In this document: piece after piece, positions 48,146-57,673 of the stretch
Numbering within the stretch: the stretch's first letter is position 1
Layout: each line of letters starts with the position of its first letter
Assembly: GCF_019711515.1 (NCBI RefSeq)
Contig: NZ_JAIGNO010000001.1
Location: 434,001 to 498,000 of the forward strand
Direction of reading: 5' to 3'
From: Qipengyuania qiaonensis
GTDB lineage: Bacteria; Pseudomonadota; Alphaproteobacteria; Sphingomonadales; Sphingomonadaceae
DNA: 64,000 nt
The notes under the pieces: model-generated
The model's database searches: none
Told to the model about the DNA's origin: nothing
The model's input: only the letters and a program-made list of their open reading frames with translations
Program-made: the position numbers and the translations under genes

Positions 48146-51100
48146 TCAACTATAATAGTCTTGCAACGAACGCACTTCAAGCTGATCCGGTGAAACCTCT
48201 GCTATCGCCTGTGCAACGGCCAGCGATGCGGCGGCAGTGGTGTAGTAGGGAAGCTTCTTTTCCAGCGCCGCTTCGCGGATGGATTTGCTGTCGAGCAGCG
48301 ACTGCCAGCCTTCGGTGGTGTTGAAGATCAGCTGCACATCGCCATCGATAATCGCATCGACGATATGCGGGCGACCTTCGGCAACCTTGTTGACTGGCTC
48401 CACGGCAAGGCCCTGTTCTGCAAGGTAGCGCTGCGTTCCGCCGGTAGCGATCACGCGAAAGCCCTTTTCGAGCAGCGTCCGCACCGCAGGCAGGATCAGC
48501 GGCTTGTCGGTATCCTTTACCGAAACGAACAGCGTACCCGATTGCGGCGGCTTCATCCCTGCGCCCAGCTGCGATTTCAGGAAGGCGGCAGCGAAACCGC
48601 GATCGATCCCCATGACCTCGCCAGTCGATTTCATTTCGGGCGACAGCACCGGGTCGGCACCCGGGAAGCGCGCGAAGGGAAATACCGCCTCCTTCACCGC
48701 CATATGGTTCGGATTGAGATCGAAGGGCTCGAACGTGTGCAGGCCCTCGCCCGCCATGACGCGCGCGGCGACCTTGGCGATCGGGCGTCCGATGGCCTTG
48801 GCAACGAAGGGCACGGTGCGGCTCGCGCGCGGGTTGACCTCGATCAGGTAGACCTCGCCTTCCTTCACCGCGAACTGCACGTTCATCAGTCCGCGCACCT
48901 GCAGTGCCTTGGCCAGTTCGGTGGCCTGACGTTCCATCTCGGTGACGATCTCCGGCGGGAGGCTGTAGGGCGGCAGGGTGCAGGCGCTATCGCCCGAATG
49001 GACGCCAGCTTCCTCGATATGCTGCATCACGCCCGCAATGCGCACCTCGAACCCGTCCGAGACGACATCTACATCGCATTCGATCGCATCGCGCAGATAC
49101 TGGTCTACCAGCACCGGGCTGTCGCCCGACACGTTGACCGCGGTGTTGATATAATCGTCGAGCTGCGCCTCGCTGTCGACGATTTCCATCGCCCGTCCGC
49201 CCAACACGTAACTGGGGCGCAGCAGCACCGGATAACCGATGCGCGCGGCGACCGCGGCGGCTTCGTCACGGCTCTTGGCGATACCGTTCATCGGCTGCAT
49301 CAGCTTCAGCTTGTTGACAAGTTTAGCAAAGCGTTCGCGGTCTTCGGCCAGATCGATCGCATCCGGGCTGGTGCCGAGGATCGGGATGCCTTCCCGCTCC
49401 AGCGCGGCGGCCAGCTTCAGCGGCGTCTGCCCGCCGAACTGGACGATGGTGCCGACCACCTCGCCCTTCGACATTTCGACACGCATGATCTCCAGCACGT
49501 CTTCCTCCGTCAGCGGCTCGAAATAGAGGCGATCGGAGGTATCGTAGTCGGTCGAAACGGTTTCCGGGTTGCAATTGACCATTATCGTTTCGAACCCGGC
49601 TTCGGCCAGTGCGAAACAGGCGTGGACGCAGCAATAGTCGAACTCGATGCCCTGCCCGATCCGGTTCGGGCCGCCGCCGAGGATGACGATCTTCTTGCGA
49701 TCGCTCGGAGCGGCCTCGTCTTCGGGCTCGCCGAAGCTCGGAGCTTCGTAAGTCGAATACATATAGGGCGTGATCGCCTCGAATTCGGCGGCGCAGCTGT
49801 CGATCCGCTTGTAGACCGGATACACGCCCAGCTTGCGGCGCAGATCGCGCACTTCCTGCTCGCTCGTCGCGCCCGCCATGGCACGCAATGCGTCGTGCAG
49901 CAGGCCCGACCGCTTGGCCTGCGTTTCACCCAGCCCGCCCGCAACTCCGACCGACCGCACAGCCAAAGTGGCGAGGCGCCTGTCCGAAAAGCCCATCGCC
50001 TTCAGGCGGCGCATTTCGGCGGCTTCGTTGGGCAAGCCATTATGCGCGATCATCTTTTCTTCATAGATGATTGCCTCGATCTGCCGCAGAAACCAGGGAT
50101 CGAAACCCGTGATCTTTGCGATTTCCTCGACCGTGAAGTTCTCACGAAAGGCTTGTGCAATCTTGAGGATACGGTCGGGAGTGCGCTTGGAGAGCGAAGC
50201 GGTCACGACTTCGCGGCTGAGGCCCTCGAACTCGGTAATGCGGTTGAACCCGTCGAGCCCGGTTTCCAGACCGCGCAGCGCCTTCTGCATCGATTCCGCG
50301 AAACAGCGGCCAATGGCCATGACCTCGCCGACCGATTTCATCGCGGTCGACAGTTCGTTCTTCGATCCCTTGAACTTCTCGAAGGCGAAGCGCGGGATCT
50401 TGGTCACGACATAATCGATGGTCGGCTCGAAACTGGCAGGCGTCGCACCGGTGATTTCGTTCTGGATCTCGTCGAGCGTGTAGCCCACGGCCAGCTTGGC
50501 CGCGACGCGCGCGATAGGGAAGCCGGTGGCCTTGGACGCCAGCGCGGATGAGCGCGAAACGCGCGGGTTCATCTCGATCACGATCAGGCGGCCGGTCTTC
50601 GGATCGACTGCGAACTGTACGTTCGAACCGCCTGTTTCCACGCCGATTTCGCGCAGCACCTCGATGCTGGCGGTGCGCATGATCTGGTATTCCTTGTCGG
50701 TCAGCGTCAGCGCCGGGGCGACCGTAATGGAATCGCCCGTATGCACGCCCATCGGATCGACATTCTCGATCGAACAGATGATGATGCAATTGTCCTTGCG
50801 GTCGCGCACCACCTCCATCTCGTATTCTTTCCAGCCAAGGAGCGATTCCTCGATCAGGACTTCGGTGGTGGGCGATGCGTCCAGACCTTCGCGGACGATC
50901 TTGTCGAATTCCGCCTTGTTATAGGCGATGCCGCCACCCGTGCCGCCCAGCGTGAAGCTGGGGCGGATGATTGCGGGCAGGCCCGTGGTTTCGAGCACCC
51001 TGAACGCCTCGTCCACCGTATTCGCCACGCCGCTGCGCGCGCTTTCGAGGCCAATCTTGTCCATCGCTTCGCGGAACCGCTGGCGGTTCTCGGCCTTGTC

Positions 51101-51469
51101 GATGGCATCGGCATTGGCCCCGATCATGGTGACGCCGAACTTCTCCAGCACACCCTGATTGGCGAGGTCCAGCGCGCAGTTCAGCGCCGTCTGCCCGCCC
51201 ATTGTCGGCAGCACTGCATCGGGCCGTTCCTTCTCGATGATCTTGGCGACGATCTCAGGGGTAATCGGCTCGACATAGGTCGCATCGGCCATTTCCGGAT
51301 CGGTCATGATCGTGGCGGGGTTGGAGTTGACCAGGATGACCCGGTACCCCTCCTCCTTCAGCGCCTTGATCGCCTGCGTGCCCGAATAGTCGAACTCGCA
51401 GGCCTGGCCGATGATGATCGGGCCGGCGCCGATGACGAGGATCGAGGAGATGTCTGTACGTTTGGGCAT
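48146..51469 (-). CDS. carB: Carbamoyl-phosphate synthase large subunit
   Basis: 1107 residues, two fused ATP-grasp halves, supplying carbamoyl phosphate for pyrimidine and arginine synthesis. The first half starts with [17 protein letters not shown] and MGGQTALNC; the second with [18 protein letters not shown]; the C-terminal allosteric MGS-like domain follows near residue 955 ([15 protein letters not shown]). Its start ATG overlaps the stop of the preceding secreted-protein gene (TGATG). carA is 1.8 kb upstream on the same strand with three genes between. Confidence 0.97.
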   Translation of the reverse strand: MPKRTDISSILVIGAGPIIIGQACEFDYSGTQAIKALKEEGYRVILVNSNPATIMTDPEMADATYVEPITPEIVAKIIEKERPDAVLPTMGGQTALNCALDLANQGVLEKFGVTMIGANADAIDKAENRQRFREAMDKIGLESARSGVANTVDEAFRVLETTGLPAIIRPSFTLGGTGGGIAYNKAEFDKIVREGLDASPTTEVLIEESLLGWKEYEMEVVRDRKDNCIIICSIENVDPMGVHTGDSITVAPALTLTDKEYQIMRTASIEVLREIGVETGGSNVQFAVDPKTGRLIVIEMNPRVSRSSALASKATGFPIARVAAKLAVGYTLDEIQNEITGATPASFEPTIDYVVTKIPRFAFEKFKGSKNELSTAMKSVGEVMAIGRCFAESMQKALRGLETGLDGFNRITEFEGLSREVVTASLSKRTPDRILKIAQAFRENFTVEEIAKITGFDPWFLRQIEAIIYEEKMIAHNGLPNEAAEMRRLKAMGFSDRRLATLAVRSVGVAGGLGETQAKRSGLLHDALRAMAGATSEQEVRDLRRKLGVYPVYKRIDSCAAEFEAITPYMYSTYEAPSFGEPEDEAAPSDRKKIVILGGGPNRIGQGIEFDYCCVHACFALAEAGFETIMVNCNPETVSTDYDTSDRLYFEPLTEEDVLEIMRVEMSKGEVVGTIVQFGGQTPLKLAAALEREGIPILGTSPDAIDLAEDRERFAKLVNKLKLMQPMNGIAKSRDEAAAVAARIGYPVLLRPSYVLGGRAMEIVDSEAQLDDYINTAVNVSGDSPVLVDQYLRDAIECDVDVVSDGFEVRIAGVMQHIEEAGVHSGDSACTLPPYSLPPEIVTEMERQATELAKALQVRGLMNVQFAVKEGEVYLIEVNPRASRTVPFVAKAIGRPIAKVAARVMAGEGLHTFEPFDLNPNHMAVKEAVFPFARFPGADPVLSPEMKSTGEVMGIDRGFAAAFLKSQLGAGMKPPQSGTLFVSVKDTDKPLILPAVRTLLEKGFRVIATGGTQRYLAEQGLAVEPVNKVAEGRPHIVDAIIDGDVQLIFNTTEGWQSLLDSKSIREAALEKKLPYYTTAAASLAVAQAIAEVSPDQLEVRSLQDYYS

Positions 51470-52125
51470 CAGAGGGGGATTTCCACGAGAGTTTCAAGAG
51501 TGGGCGCATTCTGCGCCAGCGGCGAGGCGGGCGGCGGCAGGACAACGGTGAAATCGGTATGCATCCGCGCGAGGCGGCGATAGTCGACTTTGGTCACCCC
51601 GCTGCGGCGCGGGAAGACGCAGTTGCGGCGGATCGAGACGATATCGTCGCCCGTGCGCACCGCGATGTAGGTCAGCACTTCATAGCGCAAGGGGCCATTG
51701 CCGCGCATGGTGACATCGAGCTGGCGCACCTGGTCTCCATCCTGCGCCTCGCGCTCGATCTCGGTAAGGCCGCGGGTAGAGAGGCGAGACACCTGCGCTT
51801 CGTGAACATTTCCGAGCGCGAAAAGCGCTGCGGAAAAAGGCGACCAGCCCGCTGCAGCACGGCAGTCCATCCGCCCGGCGATCGGCCCAGCGGAGGTCTC
51901 GTACTGGATCGGCCGCCAGAAGGTGGCGATGACCGTGCCGTCGACGCCCTCGAGCTGATCGAGCCCGCCATCGCCGGTGAAGGTAACGCCGGGGGTGAGC
52001 TGGACGCCTTCCGTCGCGGCCGGTTGTGCGGCCAACGGAAATGAAATCACTGCAAGGACGGATGCAAATACACCCTTGCAAAACGCCGCCTCCCTAAACC
52101 ACGGCAAGAAGAATTTGGCAGACAC
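51469..52125 (-). CDS. Unknown secreted protein upstream of carB
   Basis: 218 residues with a Sec-like signal ([18 protein letters not shown]) and a beta-rich mature part ([23 protein letters not shown]..., here quoted to 20: [20 protein letters not shown]). No family recognised. The GTG at 52125 is a guess; the ribosome binding site is weak and the frame is open further into the repeat region. The end overlaps carB by one base. Confidence 0.55.
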   Translation of the reverse strand: MSAKFFLPWFREAAFCKGVFASVLAVISFPLAAQPAATEGVQLTPGVTFTGDGGLDQLEGVDGTVIATFWRPIQYETSAGPIAGRMDCRAAAGWSPFSAALFALGNVHEAQVSRLSTRGLTEIEREAQDGDQVRQLDVTMRGNGPLRYEVLTYIAVRTGDDIVSIRRNCVFPRRSGVTKVDYRRLARMHTDFTVVLPPPASPLAQNAPTLETLVEIPL

Positions 52126-52143
52126 GCGACGGCTAGCTACGCA

Positions 52144-52184
52144 AAGCCCCTTCCCTTGAGGGAAGGGGTTGGGGATGGGTGTAC
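52144..52184 (+). repeat. REP-like repeat, copy 1
   Basis: 41 bases identical to 52541-52581. A short hairpin (CCCCTTCCC/GGGAAGGGG) is followed by a G-rich tail (TTGGGGATGGGTG). It lies immediately upstream of the DUF559 gene. Confidence 0.85.
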
Positions 52185-52188
52185 AACG

Positions 52189-52539
52189 TTGGCGGAAAAA
52201 CGACTGACCGGCGCAGCGCGTAAACTGCGAAACAACATGACGGATGCCGAACAGCGCCTCTGGTCTCACCTGCGCGCTCGCCAGCTCTGCGGCGTCAAAT
52301 TCACCCGTCAGTTCCCTATCGGCGGATACATCGTCGACTTCGCCTGCCGTTCCCTGCGCCTCGCCATCGAATGCGACGGCGGCCAGCACACCCCCGAAAC
52401 CGACACTGCGCGCACCGTAGCCATCGAAGCCCACGGTTATCGCGTCATCCGTTTCTGGAACCACGACATCTTCGAAAACCCCGATGGCGTACTTGAAACA
52501 ATCGCCGCCGAAATCGCCCTCGCCCGAAACCAACGCTGA
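52189..52539 (+). CDS. DUF559 nuclease-like protein, between repeats
   Basis: 116 residues from TTG 52189. The DUF559 pattern is complete: MTDAEQRLW with E21, the RQFPIGGYIVDFA segment (D50), ECDGGQH (61-67) and VIRFWNHDI. This family resembles the Vsr endonuclease fold (PD-(D/E)xK-like), so a DNA nickase or REP-processing role is plausible but unproven. It runs opposite to the car genes, and identical repeats flank it on both sides, which suggests it moved in with them. Confidence 0.82.
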   Translation: MAEKRLTGAARKLRNNMTDAEQRLWSHLRARQLCGVKFTRQFPIGGYIVDFACRSLRLAIECDGGQHTPETDTARTVAIEAHGYRVIRFWNHDIFENPDGVLETIAAEIALARNQR

Positions 52540-52540
52540 C

Positions 52541-52581
52541 AAGCCCCTTCCCTTGAGGGAAGGGGTTGGGGATGGGTGTAC
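52541..52581 (+). repeat. REP-like repeat, copy 2
   Basis: Identical to copy 1 over 41 bases, same direction, starting right after the DUF559 stop. Confidence 0.85.
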
Positions 52582-52617
52582 GACTGCCGAGATTCCGTGC
52601 CTGGCCATCACCGCCGA

Positions 52618-52652
52618 ACCCCCATCCCCAACCCTTCCCCAAGGGGAAGGGA
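52618..52652 (-). repeat. REP-like repeat, inverted diverged copy
   Basis: The same hairpin plus G-rich tail, here on the reverse strand with changes (TTCCCCTTGGGGAAGGG core). With copies 1 and 2 it frames the DUF559 gene. Confidence 0.75.
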
Positions 52653-52690
52653 GTTTGCGAGGATCCAGGAGGTGGCTGTGCGTTTGGGCA

Positions 52691-53263
52691 TTAAATTTTA
52701 CCTGCGATCCAAAGTGTCACTAGTATACTTGCGATACCGACAAGGACTCCTACCCAGCCAGCCCATGAAAGTTTTGCATTAGGTACAGATTTGCGGTCGC
52801 TCTGAACGTTATTCACGGGTGAGAAATTGTTCACGATACTAATTGGCGAACTGGGTGCTTGTTCGTTTGGTTGCGAGCGGTTTTCTTCCTTCTCCCATGT
52901 GAACCATTTCCAGCCATCGGGTAATGGCAAATCCTCGTTCGGATCCACATCAGAAAAAATCTCCCTCAGGTCAGGTGTGACCCGTAGTGAGGTCGCTCCA
53001 ATGATCGAAAGCACCTCTTCGTAAGCGTCACCGTATGAGTCGCGACGCAATCTGGCGCTCAATGGTGTTCCAGTCCGATAAATTTTTGCAAAGCCCTTCT
53101 TTTGCCAGTGTATAAAAGCGTCGTTCAGCAGATCGGGCGGAATTTTCGCGTTATATCTTTCGTTCAGTTCCTTCACCGGCTGATATCTATTCGAGCCCGT
53201 GACGTGCTCAAGCAGGAGAATAAACAGCGCGTTATCTCGATACTTTTGGGTGTCGGTTTTCAC
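52691..53263 (-). CDS. Unknown orphan protein with C-terminal membrane anchor
   Basis: 190 residues. Residues about 10-90 look like a winged-helix-type domain (LNERYNAKIPPDLLNDAF, ARLRRDSYGDAYEEVLSIIG); a Pro/Asn/Ser-rich linker follows (PISIVNNFSPVNN), and residues 167-187 form one membrane helix (WAGWVGVLVGIASILVTLW). The gene is visibly AT-richer than its neighbours, and its GTG overlaps the carA stop (GTGA). Not a family I recognise. Signs of transfer: base composition, neighbouring repeats and no relation to pyrimidine genes. Confidence 0.7.
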   Translation of the reverse strand: MKTDTQKYRDNALFILLLEHVTGSNRYQPVKELNERYNAKIPPDLLNDAFIHWQKKGFAKIYRTGTPLSARLRRDSYGDAYEEVLSIIGATSLRVTPDLREIFSDVDPNEDLPLPDGWKWFTWEKEENRSQPNEQAPSSPISIVNNFSPVNNVQSDRKSVPNAKLSWAGWVGVLVGIASILVTLWIAGKI

Positions 53264-54438
53264 CCCAACATCCCCACGAACTTTTCGAACAGATAGAAGC
53301 TGTCCTGCGGGCCAGGGCTCGCCTCAGGGTGGTATTGTACGCCGAAGGCCTTCTTGCCCTTGATCGAAATGCCGCAATTCGTCCCATCAAACAGCGAAAC
53401 GTGGGTCTGCTCCACATCATCCGGCAGCGTCTCGCCATCGACCGCGAAGCCGTGGTTCATGCTGGTGATCTCGACGAGGCCCTCGCTTGCGCCCCAGCCC
53501 TCGCCCACACGCTGGACGGGATGGTTGGCGCCGCGGTGACCTTGGAACATCTTGGCGGTTTTCGCGCCCGCCGCGATGCCGAGCATCTGATGCCCCAGAC
53601 AGATGCCGAACAGGGGTGTTTCGTTCTCGATCAAGCGTCTGATTAACGGAACCGCGTACACTCCGGTGGCCGCCGGATCGCCCGGTCCGTTCGACAGGAA
53701 CACGCCATCCGGCTCCAGCGCCATGACCTCTTCGAACGAGGTTCTTGCGGGCACTACCGTCACCTTGGCCCCCGCTTTCACGAGGTTGCGGAAGATATTG
53801 TCCTTGGCGCCGTAATCCAACGCCACGACATGTGGCTTGTTGGCATTGCCCTCGCCATATCCAAAGCCGAGCTGCCAGTGGCCGCCGGTCCAGCTTTCCT
53901 GCCCTTCCCGCGTCACCCCCGGCACGAGGTCCAGCCCTTCAAGTCCGCTCCACTCGGAAGCCCGCTTTTTCAAGGCCTTGAGATCGAATTCACCCTGCGG
54001 ACTATGCGCGATCACGGCATTGGGCGCGCCGTTCAACCGGATGCGGCGGGTCAGCGCGCGGGTGTCGATACCCGACAGCCCGATCTTGCCATGCGCCACG
54101 CACCATTCGACGAATTCGTTCTGCGCGCGGAAATTCGAATGCGGCGTAATCTCCTGCCTCACCACCAGTCCGACGGCACCCAGACCACGGCTTTCGTGGT
54201 CTTCTTCGTTCGCGCCAACATTGCCGATATGCGGGAAGGTGAAGGTGACAATCTGGCTGTCATAGGACGGATCGGTCATCACTTCCTGATAGCCGGTCAT
54301 CGCGGTGTTGAAGCAGACTTCGCCCACCGCATTGCCGCTGGCACCGAAGCCCTTGCCCCAGATGACGGTGCCGTCGCCGAACACGAGGACTCCCGTCGCG
54401 CCTTTGGGTTGCGCGTGCGAAATTGCGGACAGGGCCAT
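53260..54438 (-). CDS. carA: Carbamoyl-phosphate synthase small subunit
   Basis: 392 residues: N-terminal small-subunit domain (GVLVFGDGTVIWGKGFGA, GEVCFNTAMTGYQEV) and a class I glutamine amidotransferase with the nucleophile in GICLGHQMLG and the His/Glu pair FGVQYHPEASPGP. Supplies ammonia to CarB. ATG 54438 fits; the frame is open further up. Its stop overlaps the orphan gene. Confidence 0.96.
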   Translation of the reverse strand: MALSAISHAQPKGATGVLVFGDGTVIWGKGFGASGNAVGEVCFNTAMTGYQEVMTDPSYDSQIVTFTFPHIGNVGANEEDHESRGLGAVGLVVRQEITPHSNFRAQNEFVEWCVAHGKIGLSGIDTRALTRRIRLNGAPNAVIAHSPQGEFDLKALKKRASEWSGLEGLDLVPGVTREGQESWTGGHWQLGFGYGEGNANKPHVVALDYGAKDNIFRNLVKAGAKVTVVPARTSFEEVMALEPDGVFLSNGPGDPAATGVYAVPLIRRLIENETPLFGICLGHQMLGIAAGAKTAKMFQGHRGANHPVQRVGEGWGASEGLVEITSMNHGFAVDGETLPDDVEQTHVSLFDGTNCGISIKGKKAFGVQYHPEASPGPQDSFYLFEKFVGMLG

Positions 54439-54586
54439 GGGCGCTCCGGGTAAAAGGTTTCCAGCGATGTGTGCTAAGTCCCAGCCGCTAGGGACCTGTG
54501 CGATTCCCGTCAAGCGGAACACTTGGCATATCGGTGCACTGTTCTAAATGGACTGCCGAAACAGTCTCCAACCATCGGGAATGCCA

Positions 54587-55039
54587 ATGCTGCGCGAAAG
54601 AATCCAGGCCGAAACCGTCACCGCCATGAAGGCCAAGGACAAGGACCGCACCGCCGCGCTCCGCCTCATCGGCGCCAAGATCAAGGATCGCGATATCGAA
54701 TTGCGCACTTCGGACAAGAAGCCGGAAGACAACGAGCTCGTCACCGACGTGCTGCTCAAGATGGCCAAGCAGCGCCGCGAATCGATCGAGATGTACGAGG
54801 ATGGCGGCCGCCAGGAATTGGCCGACAAGGAAAAGGCCGAACTGGTCGTGATCGAGGAATTTCTGCCAAAGCAGATGAGCGAGGACGAAACCCGCACCGC
54901 GATCGCCGGGATCAAGGCCGATCTCGGTGCCGACGGCATGAAGGATATGGGCCGCGTCATGGGCGAGCTCAAAAGCCGCCACGGCGCGACACTCGACATG
55001 ACCAAAGCCAGCGGACTGGTGAAGGAAGCGCTGTCGTGA
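54587..55039 (+). CDS. GatB/YqeY domain protein
   Basis: 150 residues, almost all helical, matching the YqeY family related to the GatB tail: MLRERIQAETVTAMKAKDK..., with IEEFLPKQMSEDE and GRVMGELKSRHG. Probably binds tRNA or acts in translation. ATG 54587 has GGGA ahead; 54581 is an alternative. Divergent from carA; overlaps the next gene by 4 bases. Confidence 0.88.
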   Translation: MLRERIQAETVTAMKAKDKDRTAALRLIGAKIKDRDIELRTSDKKPEDNELVTDVLLKMAKQRRESIEMYEDGGRQELADKEKAELVVIEEFLPKQMSEDETRTAIAGIKADLGADGMKDMGRVMGELKSRHGATLDMTKASGLVKEALS

Positions 55040-55728
55040 AGCAAATCATCGCGCTTCTATTGCTCGGCGCGCTCGCCGCTTGCGGTTCGCCGGAGCCGGA
55101 ACCTGCACCCTCGCCTACGCCGACCGTCGCCGCACCGCGCACACTGATCGGCGCAGACCTCGACCTGTCGACCCTCGGGGCGAAGATCGTCGGGCCGGAG
55201 GGCCCCGAAGTCGAAACCCTGCTCAGCACCAGCACCCACGAGATCGGCAACATGGTCAGCTATGTCGCCTGCCCTGCAGGCGTCAGCGCCTGCAAGCCGG
55301 GCGAAATGCCGAAAGGCACGGTCTATACCTATGTCCACCGCGTCACATTGGCGGATGCCAGCCAGGCCGCCGATGCAGAGCCGACCGAAGGCCCGGAGGT
55401 CGTTCAAAGCCCGCCTACTCTCTTCCGCACGATTCGCAGGGCCGCGGGTTTCAACCAGTCGATCGGCTTTTCGAGCGCCGAAGCTGAAGAGACGCTAGGG
55501 GATCCCGATGCGATTTCGATCCGGAACGACAGTGGCAGCCTGATCTGGCGCGTGGTTAGCGGATCGGGCTGGAAGCCGGGCGGCACGGTGACCTTCTGGT
55601 GGCAGTCGACCTCGCCGCCACAAGGCCCTGCCGAAGCCTATGTGCTCGAACTCGACGGCAACCAGGTCACGGCGATCGGCCCCTTCCCGCCTGAGGATAA
55701 GCCTGTGGAGGGCGGCAACGCCGGCTAG
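55036..55728 (+). CDS. Unknown lipoprotein
   Basis: 230 residues. Lipobox LAAC (C16) then a Pro-rich linker (SPEPEPAPSPTPTVAAP). The mature part has CPAGVSACKPGEMPKGTVYTYVHR with a possible disulfide. GTG 55036 overlaps the YqeY stop (GTGA). No known family. Confidence 0.75.
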   Translation: MKQIIALLLLGALAACGSPEPEPAPSPTPTVAAPRTLIGADLDLSTLGAKIVGPEGPEVETLLSTSTHEIGNMVSYVACPAGVSACKPGEMPKGTVYTYVHRVTLADASQAADAEPTEGPEVVQSPPTLFRTIRRAAGFNQSIGFSSAEAEETLGDPDAISIRNDSGSLIWRVVSGSGWKPGGTVTFWWQSTSPPQGPAEAYVLELDGNQVTAIGPFPPEDKPVEGGNAG

Positions 55729-55764
55729 CGGCGGGTCCCAAGCAGGCTTAAGGTCTGTGACCTT

Positions 55765-57621
55765 ATGGCCCTGTCTCCTCAATGGCTCGACGAACTGCGC
55801 ATGCGGACCACGCTGTCCGCAGTGATCGGCCGTACCTTACGGCTGACCAAGGCCGGCCGCGAATTCAAGGCCTGTTGCCCCTTCCACAACGAAAAGACGC
55901 CGAGCTTCTACGTCAACGACGAGAAGGGCTTTTATCATTGCTTCGGTTGCGAAGCGCATGGCGATGCGATCCGCTGGCTGACCGATCAGCGCGGCATGCC
56001 GTTCATGGACGCGGTGAAGGAACTGGCGGCGGAAGCGGGCATGGAAGTTCCCGCGCCCGATCCCCGGGCCGCGCAGCAGGCCGAAAAACGCGCCAGCCTC
56101 CACGACGTAACCGCCGCTGCACAGGAATGGTTCGAAGGCAATCTGCGCGGGTCAGACGGAGTTCAGGCGCGTGGCTATCTCGGTCGGCGCGGTTTTTCCG
56201 ATGCGACCGTGCGAGAATTCGGCTTCGGCTATGCGCCCGAGGACCGGCAGGCATTGAAACGCGCTTTGGCGACGTTCGAAGAGCCGATGCTGATCGAGGC
56301 CGGGATGCGCATCACGGTCGAGGACAAGGAGCCTTACGACCGGTTCCGCGGCCGCCTGATGCTGCCGATCCACGATACACGCGGGCGGGTGATCGCCTTT
56401 GGCGGGCGTATTCTCGACGGCGAGGCCAATCCCAACGCGCCCAAATATCTCAACAGTCCCGACACGCCGCTCTTCGACAAAGGACGCACGCTCTACAACC
56501 TCCACCGCGCCGCTCCCGCCGCACGGCAGAGCGGGCGGATGATCGTGGTCGAAGGCTATATGGACGCAATCGCGCTCGCCAACGCCGGTATCCGCGAGGC
56601 GGTCGCCCCGCTCGGCACCGCGCTGACCGAAAACCAGATCGAACTGCTCTGGCGCCAGGTCGAACGACCGATCCTGTGCTTCGACGGCGACAATGCGGGC
56701 CAGCGCGCTGCCATGCGGGCAATATCGCGCGCGCTGCCGATGCTGCGCCCCGCCCATTCGCTGTCGATCGTCCGGTTGCCCGCCGGGCTCGATCCCGACG
56801 ACCTGCTGCGCGAAAGAGGCCTGGGCGCAATGGAAGAATTGCTCGCCCGGCCCGCCAGCCTGCTCGATACGCTGTGGGAGTTCGAGAAGGCCGCTGCCCC
56901 GCTCAATTCGCCCGAGGACAAGGCCGGTCTCAAGGCGCGCCTGCTCGATCATGTCGACAGCATCCAACACCCCGACATTCGCGCGCTCTACAAACGCGAA
57001 TTGCTCGAACGCTTTTCCGCCTTCGCCTTCCCGCCCCGTCCGCAGCGCGAATTCCGCCCGCGTGTCGACTGGAAGAAGGGTCCGTTCAGGCAGCCCGCGC
57101 CGACGCTGTCGCCCGATGCCCGCGACAGCCTGACGCGGGCGATGAAAGGCGGCGCGCGCGACGCGCTTACGCGGGCAGTCATCGCCGGCCTCGTGAAATA
57201 CCCGGACCAGATCATACGGCACGAGGAAGCCCTGTCGGACCTTGCCAGGCGTGACCAAAATGTCGGCCCAGCGCTCGATTCGTTGCTCGAAGCCGCAGAG
57301 ACGCTTGATTTGTCCGCGCAATCGACCATATCGCTGGAAAGAGGCCTTCCCGCCCCACCGGAAAAAACTGCATTCGCCTTCCTTCATGAAGGCACCGACC
57401 CGGTTGATGCGCGCGAGGATCTGGCCGAAGCCGTGTCGTTGCTGGTCGAAAGGCCGGCGCTGGAGGCTGCGCTTGCCGCGGCCACTGCGCGTTTTGAACG
57501 CGATCCGGAAGGCTCCATCGCCGAACAGGCCCGATTGCGCGAGCGATTGCTGGCACTTAACGAGCGGTTGAAGCGTTTCGGTCGCAGGAAAGCTGCGGCA
57601 GACGGTGAATCGGATTCATGA
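55765..57621 (+). CDS. dnaG: DNA primase
   Basis: 618-residue primase. The CHC2 zinc finger is clear: C38-x2-H41 and C59-x2-C62. The TOPRIM catalytic core follows with [11 protein letters not shown] and [13 protein letters not shown] (acidic metal-binding residues). The C-terminal DnaB-interacting helical region ends the protein. Followed by rpoD, the usual macromolecular-synthesis pair. Confidence 0.96.
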   Translation: MALSPQWLDELRMRTTLSAVIGRTLRLTKAGREFKACCPFHNEKTPSFYVNDEKGFYHCFGCEAHGDAIRWLTDQRGMPFMDAVKELAAEAGMEVPAPDPRAAQQAEKRASLHDVTAAAQEWFEGNLRGSDGVQARGYLGRRGFSDATVREFGFGYAPEDRQALKRALATFEEPMLIEAGMRITVEDKEPYDRFRGRLMLPIHDTRGRVIAFGGRILDGEANPNAPKYLNSPDTPLFDKGRTLYNLHRAAPAARQSGRMIVVEGYMDAIALANAGIREAVAPLGTALTENQIELLWRQVERPILCFDGDNAGQRAAMRAISRALPMLRPAHSLSIVRLPAGLDPDDLLRERGLGAMEELLARPASLLDTLWEFEKAAAPLNSPEDKAGLKARLLDHVDSIQHPDIRALYKRELLERFSAFAFPPRPQREFRPRVDWKKGPFRQPAPTLSPDARDSLTRAMKGGARDALTRAVIAGLVKYPDQIIRHEEALSDLARRDQNVGPALDSLLEAAETLDLSAQSTISLERGLPAPPEKTAFAFLHEGTDPVDAREDLAEAVSLLVERPALEAALAAATARFERDPEGSIAEQARLRERLLALNERLKRFGRRKAAADGESDS

Positions 57622-57673
57622 TCCCCGCGGTTACGCGACCCGCGGGAAAAAGAAGACTGGACTGAATTACTCT

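Noticed and set aside
48365-50551. 728-codon forward open frame opposite carB
   Set aside because: Shadow of carB; the protein is Arg/Asp/His-rich without domains.
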